Part shown: piece by piece, positions 1 to 6,340 of the stretch
Position numbering within the stretch: position 1 is the first letter of the stretch
Layout of the letters: the number at the start of each line of letters is the position of its first letter
Origin: Chloroflexota bacterium
GTDB taxonomy: Bacteria; Chloroflexota; Anaerolineae; Anaerolineales; Anaerolineaceae
Reading direction: 5' to 3'
NCBI GenBank assembly: GCA_019136175.1
Contig: JAGVUS010000293.1
Coordinates: 1-7,958 of the forward strand
DNA length: 7,958 bases
Notes under the pieces: model-generated
Seen by the model: only the letters and a program-made list of their open reading frames with translations
The model's database searches: none
What the model was told of the DNA's origin: nothing
Program-made: the position numbers and the translations under genes

Positions 1-864
1 ATACAACAATAAGAATCCTCCCCCTCCGGCTCCGGTAATTTTTCCACCCAGCGCTCCTGCCTTTTTTGCACGGTGATAGACCTCATCGATGGATGAATTG
101 CTGATTCCGCTGGCTAGTTGTTTTTTAAACTCCCAGCTTTCATCCAACAATAAACCTATCGCATCGAGGTTTCCGCGTTGAAGTTCCTGGCGGGCGATGA
201 CAGCCATTTCTCGTAACTTGCGCAGGACAGGCAATCGGTTTTGGATATTGTTTTGTTGTTCACCCAAAATTGTGCTGGAAGAACGGGTAACCCCGGTAAA
301 GAACAATAACAGATTTTCATTCAATCGGCTTGCCAGCTTGGGGCTGATGGCAACCCGCTCACAATTTACTTGACCTGTGGAGTTAAATTCAATAAAACGG
401 ATTCCGCCATAGGCTGCAATGTATTGGTCCTGGATGCCAATCGGTTTGTGCAGGGTTTCAATCTCGATTTCACAGGCTTCCTGTGCCAGCTGCTCGGCTG
501 TCACAAGATGGTTGAGATAGGTGTGCATTGCGTGGAGTGCTCCCACCGTTACTGCGCTTGAAGATCCCAACCCGGACCCGGCAGGGATATCTCCCATGGT
601 AGTAATTTCAACCGCTTCTGTAATTCCTGTGGTACGAAAGGCTTCCCGGATCAATTCATGTTGGATGTCCGTGACCGTATCCACAATTTCTGTACGGGTA
701 TATCCCACCCGCAGTTTATCGTCGAATCGTTGTTTGATGGTGACAAACACATATTTATTGATGGCGGTGGTCAATACACAGCCACCTTCAGAGAGATAGA
801 AGGATTTAAAATCCGTTCCACCGCCAAAAAGACTGACCCGTAAAGGAGTTTGAATAACGATCAT
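1..864 (-). CDS. GHMP sugar kinase, D-glycero-D-manno-heptose-7-phosphate kinase-like (3' end missing)
   Basis: The frame is open for 288 codons from ATG (862-864) to the window edge, and the protein begins MIVIQTPLRVSLFGGGTDF. Three GHMP motifs are visible: the N-terminal substrate segment RVSLFGGGTD (residues 9-18), the ATP-binding loop PAGSGLGSSSA (94-104), and the C-terminal KITGAGGGGF (275-284). Family knowledge: the GGGTD start, GLGSSS loop and KPIGIQDQY-type segment (about 134-142) are typical of kinases that phosphorylate heptose 7-phosphate at C1 for GDP-heptose synthesis; related fucose or other sugar kinases share them. Such proteins are about 320-345 residues, so I infer that 40-50 residues lie outside the window. 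The start overlaps the epimerase stop as ATGA, indicating translational coupling in a polysaccharide operon. The ribosome site is weak (AAGGA, over 10 nt away), which fits coupling. The kinase family is sure; the exact sugar is not. Confidence -1.
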   Translation of the reverse strand, partial: MIVIQTPLRVSLFGGGTDFKSFYLSEGGCVLTTAINKYVFVTIKQRFDDKLRVGYTRTEIVDTVTDIQHELIREAFRTTGITEAVEITTMGDIPAGSGLGSSSAVTVGALHAMHTYLNHLVTAEQLAQEACEIEIETLHKPIGIQDQYIAAYGGIRFIEFNSTGQVNCERVAISPKLASRLNENLLLFFTGVTRSSSTILGEQQNNIQNRLPVLRKLREMAVIARQELQRGNLDAIGLLLDESWEFKKQLASGISNSSIDEVYHRAKKAGALGGKITGAGGGGFLLLY

Positions 865-1790
865 GCGAACTCGCGTTCCTTAAAGTACATTACTGTTTGT
901 TGCAAACCTTGTTCCAGGCTTGTTTGGCAACCCCACCCCAATTCCCGGCGGGCGCGCTCGGCATTGAGATAAATTCGCCGAATTTCCCCCACTTTTGCCG
1001 GTCCATGGATGGGACCACCCCGATATCCGGTGAGTTCCTTCAAGCAATTAAAGATGTCGTTGATGCTGGTCCCATGCCCGGTTCCAAGATTATAGATCGC
1101 GGTGGGTTTTCGGCTATCCAATGCCAGAAGATTGGCTTCTGCACAATCACTCATATAAACGAAATCGCGTTCCTGCTTGCCGTCCCCGAAGATGGTCACC
1201 GGTTGATTGCAAAGCATTTGCCCGGTAAAAATGGCAACAACTCCACCTGTTCCATTGGGGTTTTGCCGGGGACCATACACATTGGGATACCGCAGGACAA
1301 TATATTCCAGTCCATAATTCGCATGGAATAAATCCAGGTAGTGTTCAATGCTGTGTTTGCTGGCACCGTGCGGGCAAATAGGCTGAACGGGATGGCTTTC
1401 ATCACAGGGTAAATAAACAGGTTCGCCATACACTGCGCCTCCAGCGGAACTGTAGATGAACCGGCGAATTGAATTCTGGATGGCAGCCTTCAGCAGGTTC
1501 AAGGATCCCAGGATATTCACTTCAGCGTCAAATATGGGATCCTCCATGGAACACCGGATATTCATCTGGGCAGCATGATGGTTGATCACCTCGGGCTTTT
1601 CTTTGGCAATCACCTCTCCAATCTCGGGGCTGCGGATATCCATTTGATAAAAAACAGCCCGGGGATTGACGTTGGACCGGCGACCCGTGGAAAGATCATC
1701 AATGACAGACACCTCGTGCCCGGCTTCGATATAACGATCCACAACGTGCGATGCAATGAAACCAGCTCCACCTGTCACCAGAATTTTCAT
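861..1790 (-). CDS. NAD-dependent sugar-nucleotide epimerase/dehydratase (extended SDR, GalE-like) with atypical active site
   Basis: This 309-residue protein is normal length for UDP-glucose 4-epimerase-like extended SDRs. Visible are the Rossmann dinucleotide loop TGGAGFIASH (6-15), the acidic residue ending beta2 (D31/D32, NAD preference), HHAAQ (71-75), SSAGGAVYGE (114-123) with the catalytic Ser, RYPNVYGPRQ (167-176), and IFGDGKQERDFVYMSD (200-215). The usual catalytic YxxxK reads H141-GAS-K145, so the Tyr is replaced by His (codon CAC). The rest of the active site is intact. The expected role is epimerisation or dehydration of a nucleotide sugar in the cytoplasm. A GGAG (1799-1802) lies 8 nt before the ATG and supports this start. 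It is second in the operon, 46 nt after the sugar transferase, and its TGA overlaps the kinase ATG. The family is sure; substrate and activity are not, because of the His. Confidence -1.
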   Translation of the reverse strand: MKILVTGGAGFIASHVVDRYIEAGHEVSVIDDLSTGRRSNVNPRAVFYQMDIRSPEIGEVIAKEKPEVINHHAAQMNIRCSMEDPIFDAEVNILGSLNLLKAAIQNSIRRFIYSSAGGAVYGEPVYLPCDESHPVQPICPHGASKHSIEHYLDLFHANYGLEYIVLRYPNVYGPRQNPNGTGGVVAIFTGQMLCNQPVTIFGDGKQERDFVYMSDCAEANLLALDSRKPTAIYNLGTGHGTSINDIFNCLKELTGYRGGPIHGPAKVGEIRRIYLNAERARRELGWGCQTSLEQGLQQTVMYFKEREFA

Positions 1791-1836
1791 GTCATATTCT
1801 CCAACGGTTTGGCAGGTAAAATCTCACGGGAAGCCA

Positions 1837-3330
1837 TTAATACGCTCCCCGGCGTGATAAAACTGCTGGGATTGTTCTCAGCAGAATTTGGACATCCAGC
1901 CAGATGCTCCAGTTGCGCACATAATACATATCCAGCCGTACTCGTTCACTGTACGATACATCAGACCGCCCGCTGATCTGCCACAAACCGGTAATTCCTG
2001 GTTTGACGGTCAGTAAATTCATACCCAACTGGCTGTATTCGCTGATTTCACCGGGTGAAATCATACGGGGACCAACCACCGACATCTGCCCTCCCAATAC
2101 GTTAAGGAACTGGGGAAGTTCGTCCAGACTAAATTTTCGAAGGATCGCTCCAATCCGGGTGATCCGGGGGTCATTCTTAAGCTTGTGATTTCTTTCCAGC
2201 TCCTGCTTTAGTTCAGGGTTTGCATCAAGAATCTTGTCTCCATTGACGTACATGGAGCGGAATTTTAGGGCATGGAACTCCCCGCCGTTCACTCCCAGGA
2301 CTTTCCGCCTGTGAAAGATGGGACCAGGGGAATCCAGCTTGATGGCAATGATGATGATTATCATGAGGGGTGAAAGCAAAAGCAGGAACACCGTGCTGAT
2401 CAAATAATCCATCAATGTTTTCATGACAAGGTCGGGTCCGGTAAGGCGGACGTGATTGACCCTCAACAAGGGGACTCCCGCCAGTTCCCTTACCTGTACA
2501 CCAGTTGTCATGATCTCATATAATCCGGATGTTAGCCGGAGGGTTACTTTTTTGGAGACTCCATATTGCTGGAAGATCGAGACAATCTGGTTTTGTGTGA
2601 GTGCACTTGTGGTGAGAATAATTTCTTCCACCTGGTATTTTTCAACGATTTGTTCCAGATTGTTAATGCTTCCAAGACAAACATGCTCATCATGGACGGA
2701 ATTGCCAGCTGGAATACCATCATCCACAAACCCGACAATCAGCATCCCGGACTTGGTGAATTCCTGCATTTGGGCTGAAAGATACCGGCTTTCCTCATTA
2801 ACACCGATGATCATGGTGCGTTTCAGGTAATATCCCCTGGCTCTCATCAGATAAACCAGGCGCCGGAAGATAAATCGTCCCAAAATGACTGCCAGGAAGG
2901 TCAGAAACCAGGCAAGACCCAGCCAGCCGCGCGAGAGGATGAAGGTTGGCATAAGAAATGTCACAAAAATAATGCATACAACCAGGACGGCGATGCTATT
3001 AAAAACCAGGGAATATTCGCGCATTCCCCCAAGGATATTGGCAGGATGATACAACCCGGCAATCCGGAACAGGATGAGGCTGACAACCACCAGGATCAGA
3101 TCCAGGATCAGATAATAGGTTGGAGAGTTCATTACCTCAGGACGGAATATGGAGAGGTTTAACTTGAACCGGATGAAATAAGCCAGGTTGAGTGCCGCAA
3201 AGACCATCAGGGCATCCAGGATAACCAGCATCCATGGAAGGATTTTCCATTGGTGGTTGAGAATGAAATTCTTGCCGATGGAACTTGATGGGAGTGTGAC
3301 GAAGTTGAGTTTTCGATCTACCATGATCAT
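1837..3330 (-). CDS. Polyprenyl-phosphate sugar-1-phosphate transferase (WbaP/CpsE-type, exopolysaccharide initiation)
   Basis: This 497-residue membrane protein starts polysaccharide repeat-unit assembly by moving a sugar-1-phosphate from a nucleotide sugar onto undecaprenyl phosphate. Layout: four N-terminal hydrophobic segments (about 31-53, 71-91, 111-131, 136-155), a Rossmann-like CoA-binding_3 region (about 171-290), a membrane hairpin (306-331), then the catalytic bacterial sugar transferase domain (332-497). Catalytic-domain marks are SPGPIFHRRK (334-343), KFRSM (356-360), LRKFSLDELPQ (397-407, with the Asp-Glu pair), VGPRMISP (419-426) and KPGITGLWQISGRSD (443-457). It ends RRGAY. 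It is first in the minus-strand operon, behind the attenuated leader. The ribosome site is poor (AAGCGG touching the ATG at 3328-3330). An in-frame ATG at 3322-3324 (MVDRKL) is better spaced and may be the true start. An in-frame stop with no start codon after it excludes longer forms. Confidence -1.
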   Translation of the reverse strand: MIMVDRKLNFVTLPSSSIGKNFILNHQWKILPWMLVILDALMVFAALNLAYFIRFKLNLSIFRPEVMNSPTYYLILDLILVVVSLILFRIAGLYHPANILGGMREYSLVFNSIAVLVVCIIFVTFLMPTFILSRGWLGLAWFLTFLAVILGRFIFRRLVYLMRARGYYLKRTMIIGVNEESRYLSAQMQEFTKSGMLIVGFVDDGIPAGNSVHDEHVCLGSINNLEQIVEKYQVEEIILTTSALTQNQIVSIFQQYGVSKKVTLRLTSGLYEIMTTGVQVRELAGVPLLRVNHVRLTGPDLVMKTLMDYLISTVFLLLLSPLMIIIIIAIKLDSPGPIFHRRKVLGVNGGEFHALKFRSMYVNGDKILDANPELKQELERNHKLKNDPRITRIGAILRKFSLDELPQFLNVLGGQMSVVGPRMISPGEISEYSQLGMNLLTVKPGITGLWQISGRSDVSYSERVRLDMYYVRNWSIWLDVQILLRTIPAVLSRRGAY

Positions 3331-3388
3331 CCGCTTGTGTGCATCTGGCTTGGTTTAGAATGTGATGGGCTATTCCCGGTCTTTAATC

Positions 3389-3420
3389 AAAAAAACCAGC
3401 CATATAATTTGTGGCCGGTT
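3389..3420 (-). terminator. Rho-independent terminator inside the 5' leader of the polysaccharide operon (attenuator)
   Basis: Read on the minus strand, AACCGGCCA (3412-3420) pairs with TGGCTGGTT (3394-3402). This gives a 9-bp stem with one G-U pair and a 9-nt loop. Seven U follow the GC-rich part of the stem (3389-3395; the last two form the A-U base of the stem). It lies about 75-105 nt after the inferred transcription start and about 60 nt before the sugar transferase start codon. It would therefore stop transcripts before any gene unless read through. The plus strand has no U tract after the hairpin, so it acts only on minus-strand transcripts. The structure is plain in the sequence; its regulation is inferred. 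Confidence -1.
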
Positions 3421-3490
3421 TCGCAATTGGCTGTCCAAAGGGGTCACTTTTCAGTGATTGGCGACCAGAGTTCCCTTTGGGTCTTAGCCT
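3421..3490 (-). ncRNA. Structured leader RNA upstream of the attenuator (candidate riboswitch aptamer, unidentified)
   Basis: The minus-strand RNA between promoter and terminator folds by eye into nested helices. P1 is GGCU (3486-3489) with AGCC (3429-3432). P2 is CCAAAGGG (3473-3480) with CCCUUUGG (3435-3442), eight perfect pairs. Inside P2 is a 5-bp hairpin UCACU/AGUGA closed by a GAAA tetraloop (3444-3457), plus a 15-nt single-stranded or weakly paired stretch holding UGGUCG (3462-3467). The structure begins about 6 nt after the inferred start of transcription and ends about 8 nt before the terminator stem, a typical aptamer and expression-platform spacing. I compared it from memory with common riboswitch classes (c-di-GMP-I, TPP, purine, fluoride, preQ1, glycine, cobalamin) and saw no match. 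It could also be a protein- or antiterminator-binding element. The helices are seen; the function is inferred. Confidence -1.
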
Positions 3491-3501
3491 CCACAGTTAA
3501 G

Positions 3502-3529
3502 ATTATAGCATGGGAAAAGTGATTGTCAA
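3502..3529 (-). promoter_or_regulatory. Strong sigma70-type promoter of the polysaccharide operon
   Basis: On the minus strand there is a perfect TTGACA (3524-3529), a 16-bp spacer, and a perfect TATAAT (3502-3507) preceded by TGC (3508-3510), which makes an extended -10. Transcription is expected to begin near 3495-3497, leaving a leader of about 165 nt to the sugar transferase. Such a strong promoter followed at once by a terminator suggests that control occurs mainly after initiation. Confidence -1.
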
Positions 3530-3535
3530 TATAAG

Positions 3536-3549
3536 TTAAATTAATTTAA
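3536..3549. promoter_or_regulatory. 14-bp A/T palindrome upstream of the promoter (UP element or operator)
   Basis: TTAAATTAATTTAA is a perfect palindrome made only of A and T. It sits at about -41 to -54 relative to the inferred minus-strand transcription start, the position where the RNA polymerase alpha subunit contacts UP elements. It could instead bind a dimeric regulator serving both divergent promoters. The symmetry is seen; both roles are inferred. Confidence -1.
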
Positions 3550-3610
3550 GATTTTGGTAACAATTTTAATGATGATGTCATGAAGAAAATCTGTAATGGA
3601 TTGTAGCAGG

Positions 3611-3616
3611 TATAAT
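3611..3616 (+). promoter_or_regulatory. -10 box of the thrC promoter
   Basis: A perfect TATAAT lies 27 nt before the TTG start codon of threonine synthase, placing the transcription start near 3623 and giving a leader of about 20 nt. No good -35 box is found at 16-18 bp (best match AATCTG, 3588-3593), so the promoter may be weak or activator-dependent. A short leader leaves no room for a T-box or threonine attenuator. Confidence -1.
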
Positions 3617-3631
3617 AAACAAAAACAATAT

Positions 3632-3635
3632 GGAG
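3632..3635 (+). promoter_or_regulatory. Ribosome binding site that sets the thrC start
   Basis: GGAG lies 7 nt before TTG (3643-3645) and 10 nt before GTG (3646-3648). No ATG is close by. The spacing favours TTG, while codon preference favours GTG, and the two proteins differ by one residue. Confidence -1.
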
Positions 3636-3642
3636 AAAATTC

Positions 3643-4824
3643 TTGGTGAACTCCCAATTTAGCTATCTATACCAGTTGAGATGTTCTGTGTGTCAGAAGC
3701 CATATGACCCAAACCAGGTCCAGACCTGGTGCCCGGAATGCAACACCCCGTTGATTGCTGAATACCGGCTTGACCTGTTGGGCAGCCGGGTCAGCAAGGA
3801 GGAAATTGTCAATCGACCCAACGGAATGTGGCGCTGGCATGAACTGCTTCCGGTTGTCGATCCGGAAAAAATAATCACACAGGGGGAAGGTGATACACCG
3901 GTTTTATCCATGCCTCGATTGGGATCCCATCTCGGCTTCTCTCATTTATATATAAAAGATGAAAGCTTGAATCCCACCGGCAGTTTCAAGGCGCGCGGTC
4001 TTGCCGCTGCCATCTCCAAGGCTTACGAATTGGGAATCACACGGGTCATCATTCCCACCGCCGGAAATGCCGGGGGGGCGATGGCTGCATATGCCGCCCG
4101 GGCTGGGATGCAGGCAGCCGTGTTTATGCCCACGGATACACCCGAAGCCAACCAGCTGGAATGCAAAATTACCGGAGCCAATGTTGTATTGGTGGACGGG
4201 TTAATCAGCGATGCGGCTGTTCGGGTACGGGAAAAAGTACGCCTGGAGGGCTGGTTTGATGTTTCCACTTTCAAGGAGCCATACCGTTTGGAGGGCAAGA
4301 AGGTAATGGGTCTGGAACTGGCGCAGCAATTCCATTGGGATGTGCCGGATGTAATTGTGTATCCTACTGGTGGGGGAACAGGTTTGGTTGGAATTTACAA
4401 AGCCATCCGCGAATTGCAAGCCCTGGGATGGATGAATACAAACCGCCTGCCGCGGATTGTGGCGGTCCAGGCGGAGGGTTGTGCCCCGGTTGTCAGGGCG
4501 TTTGAGGCGGGGCAGGATACCTGTACGTTTTTTGAGGGCGCGCATACGATGGCATCCGGATTGCGTGTGCCAAAGAGTTTTGCGGATCGGATGATCCTTC
4601 AAACCATCCGGGAGACGAATGGGACCGCAGTTTCTGTGTCGGATGAGGAAATTCAATCTGCCCAGCGCATTTGGGCGGTACAGGAAGGCATGTTTGTCGC
4701 GCCGGAAGGGGCGGCAACCCTGGCGGGTATGTTGAAATTGCGGGACTCAGGTTGGCTCCAACCGGATGAGCGGGTGGTTTTGCTCAATACGGCAACCGGC
4801 TTGAAGTATCTCGATTTACTCTAG
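3643..4824 (+). CDS. thrC: Threonine synthase (PLP-dependent)
   Basis: It converts O-phosphohomoserine and water to threonine and phosphate, the last step of threonine synthesis, in the cytoplasm. The protein has 393 residues, normal for the shorter threonine synthase class. Visible marks: an N-terminal zinc-ribbon-like CSVC...CPEC (C14, C17, C30, C33), GEGDTPV (81-87), NPTGSFKARG (110-119) with the PLP-binding Lys116, STFKEPYRLEGKK (208-220), the phosphate-holding PTGGGTG (241-247), and a C-terminal NTATGLKYLDLL (382-393). Threonine dehydratase and cysteate synthase share the fold, but the zinc ribbon and the EPYR/LEGKK segment favour threonine synthase. No homoserine kinase or dehydrogenase gene is adjacent. 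The gene stands alone between two minus-strand operons. Its TAG overlaps the next gene's stop within CTAG. A run of seven G (4072-4078) does not break the frame. Confidence -1.
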   Translation: MVNSQFSYLYQLRCSVCQKPYDPNQVQTWCPECNTPLIAEYRLDLLGSRVSKEEIVNRPNGMWRWHELLPVVDPEKIITQGEGDTPVLSMPRLGSHLGFSHLYIKDESLNPTGSFKARGLAAAISKAYELGITRVIIPTAGNAGGAMAAYAARAGMQAAVFMPTDTPEANQLECKITGANVVLVDGLISDAAVRVREKVRLEGWFDVSTFKEPYRLEGKKVMGLELAQQFHWDVPDVIVYPTGGGTGLVGIYKAIRELQALGWMNTNRLPRIVAVQAEGCAPVVRAFEAGQDTCTFFEGAHTMASGLRVPKSFADRMILQTIRETNGTAVSVSDEEIQSAQRIWAVQEGMFVAPEGAATLAGMLKLRDSGWLQPDERVVLLNTATGLKYLDLL

Positions 4825-5966
4825 TGAATTTCCCAGGGCGGTGTTCCCAGACCGTTGATTTTCCCAAGTGAGTAGTGGATGATTTCTGAATAATAAGGGA
4901 CACAGTCCGCTGTGGCAGCTATCAAACCAAAACACCCCGCCAGCATCATATCCCCAAATGGGACAGCCTGATGGACCCCAAGGCTGGACCCTGCCAGCAT
5001 GCTTCTCCGGGGTCCGGTAACAATCAGGTTGTAGTCCGGGTAATCCATTTGGAGTGGTTGATCCGACAGGATCAAGGCACCATGACCGTGATCCTCAAAT
5101 GTGTTGTCATTGGAAAGCGTGCCATCTGCCAGGGAGAGCAGGTAATGCTCAAGTGAAACCTGATCCAGCAATCCGGTATGATGTTCAAATAATCCTTCAA
5201 TCCCATCCGGTCCCAGCCGGAACGCAAGGGTGTGAAAATTCCCAACATTGGCAATCATAATTCGGTCATGATTTTTGGCAGCCGGGTCAAAAGTGGCTCC
5301 CAACACAGCGGCAGGAGCAGTATCCATGACAATTAATGGAACATGAAGATCCTTTGCCGATTCTCCAATTGCTCTCAGGCGGGTGAGTGTTTTTGGAATA
5401 TCCCGGGATTGCCAGGCAAAGCCGGAAAGGCTGTTATATTCCAGGATTTGATTACGGATGAAATCAAACCGGAACTTGCGATCTGAAATCTCCGGAGGGG
5501 CAGCCCCGTGATCAAACGCTGCCACAGCCACGGCTGCAAGGTCATCAAGAGGAATATGGAATTTTTGAAATACTTCAAGGATGATTTGAAAATCAAAATC
5601 ACGCAGGCAGATCTGGCAGACCTCGGGAGGAAATTGAGCCGCGTCCTCATCGTCAATGATCTGGATGCCCAGCGCTTCCACTTTACTCAAGTCATCATTA
5701 ATGGTTGCAGCTGCCAGCGGCGTGGCGTAGATTGGCAACCCTGCCCGGGCATGGGCTTCCGCTGCCCAGGCAGCCGGTCCACCTCCCATGACGGTACCAG
5801 TCAGAACAACTGCTGCCTGTTGATGGGTGGCTTGTTGGATTTTTCGGTGTACCATCATTGTTGGGGATGGCAGGACCAGTTTAAAGGCATTCTCCACATC
5901 CAACCGCGAATCAAACAACAGGATGTCCTGTGTACCAGTGCCGATATCAACGGCAAGGATTTTCAT
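4821..5966 (-). CDS. DUF1786 family protein with ASKHA-type nucleotide-binding N-terminus (function unknown)
   Basis: This is a soluble protein of 381 residues. The start MKILAVDIGTGTQDILLFD (1-19) resembles the phosphate-1 motif of ASKHA ATPases (actin, hexokinase, Hsp70). Other marked segments are TGTVMGGGP (56-64), AAFDHGAAPPE (149-159), MIANVGNFHTLAF (237-249, a second phosphate-binding-like loop), HHTG (262-265), VTGPRR (316-321) and PFGDMMLAGCFGL (336-348). I recognise the pattern as DUF1786 (COG4012), sometimes labelled as pyruvate formate-lyase activating-enzyme-like; it has no radical-SAM CxxxCxxC, so that label is doubtful. It is last in the antiporter operon, 17 nt after the PII-like stop, with no clear ribosome site, so translation probably relies on coupling. 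Its TAG overlaps the thrC stop. Family call fairly sure; reaction and partner unknown. Confidence -1.
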   Translation of the reverse strand: MKILAVDIGTGTQDILLFDSRLDVENAFKLVLPSPTMMVHRKIQQATHQQAAVVLTGTVMGGGPAAWAAEAHARAGLPIYATPLAAATINDDLSKVEALGIQIIDDEDAAQFPPEVCQICLRDFDFQIILEVFQKFHIPLDDLAAVAVAAFDHGAAPPEISDRKFRFDFIRNQILEYNSLSGFAWQSRDIPKTLTRLRAIGESAKDLHVPLIVMDTAPAAVLGATFDPAAKNHDRIMIANVGNFHTLAFRLGPDGIEGLFEHHTGLLDQVSLEHYLLSLADGTLSNDNTFEDHGHGALILSDQPLQMDYPDYNLIVTGPRRSMLAGSSLGVHQAVPFGDMMLAGCFGLIAATADCVPYYSEIIHYSLGKINGLGTPPWEIH

Positions 5967-5983
5967 GGGTTCGTCGGATTGGA

Positions 5984-6340
5984 TTAATCAGACCGGCGAT
6001 TGAGCCCGTATGCCTGCACCACCGGGAGAACCACCAGGATGCCGGTATTGGGAGCGTCGAGGTCACCCACTATTTTTTCGGTTGCGTATACCACTGCATG
6101 CACAACTTCCTGTGTCTGCACAATGGTAAACAAGGTTCGATTTGTATCCTGGTATTGTTCAATGATATCGTCCAGGCTTGGGATCAATGGCAGATCTTCC
6201 CGTAAGGCTCCCCGCTCCCGCAGGCGTGCCATCCCGGTGCTTGCCAACACCGTGATGCCTTTTACTCCGGCTTCCTCCCAAGCGTTAATCATGGGGTCGA
6301 GCAGGTCGGGATCATTCAGTACATACAGAATGAAGAACAT
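5984..6340 (-). CDS. PII-like signalling protein (GlnB/CutA-fold), partner of the antiporter
   Basis: This 118-residue cytosolic protein has the PII beta-alpha-beta-beta-alpha-beta order: beta1 FFILYVLN (2-9), helix 12-24, beta2 GITVLAST (28-35), a long T-loop-like segment (36-66), beta3 RTLFTIVQ (68-75), helix 77-91, then GDLDAPNTGILVVLPV (92-107). The GDL-PNTGI-VVPV ending is typical of PII-like proteins outside the true GlnB/GlnK group. The classic GlnB T-loop with its uridylylated Tyr is not visible, so it is probably not a nitrogen PII. PII-family proteins form trimers that bind nucleotides at subunit clefts and often control a neighbouring transporter (GlnK-AmtB, SbtB-SbtA). Here the ATG overlaps the antiporter stop as TAATG, and a perfect AGGAGG lies 7 nt before it. 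I infer a regulator of the antiporter; the ligand is unknown. Confidence -1.
   Translation of the reverse strand: MFFILYVLNDPDLLDPMINAWEEAGVKGITVLASTGMARLRERGALREDLPLIPSLDDIIEQYQDTNRTLFTIVQTQEVVHAVVYATEKIVGDLDAPNTGILVVLPVVQAYGLNRRSD

Noticed and set aside
897..1331. Plus-strand open frame of 144 codons
   Set aside because: It is antisense to the epimerase, whose conserved motifs span this stretch. No domain was recognised.
3383..3403. Six-codon frame (MAGFFD) over the terminator as a leader peptide
   Set aside because: It has no ribosome site, no run of regulatory codons, and the Phe codons come simply from the terminator U tract.
3403..3408. TATAAT on the plus strand in the terminator loop as a promoter
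   Set aside because: There is no -35 box at a usable distance and no gene begins just downstream on that strand.
3337..3522. Plus-strand open frame of 61 codons in the intergenic region
   Set aside because: It runs through the leader structure and the minus promoter, has no ribosome site, and shows no protein-like pattern.
3572..3581. ATGATGTCAT inverted repeat upstream of thrC as an operator
   Set aside because: The half-sites are only 4 bp in A/T-rich sequence and no regulator family is suggested.
4072..4078. Run of seven G in thrC as a frameshift or phase-variable site
   Set aside because: The frame is intact across it with conserved sequence on both sides, and the run encodes ordinary Gly codons of the PLP-enzyme region.
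4201..4656. Minus-strand open frame of 151 codons
   Set aside because: It is antisense to thrC within conserved threonine synthase motifs. No ribosome site or domain was seen.
5508..5987. Plus-strand open frame of 159 codons
   Set aside because: It is antisense to the DUF1786 gene, has no ribosome site and no family pattern.
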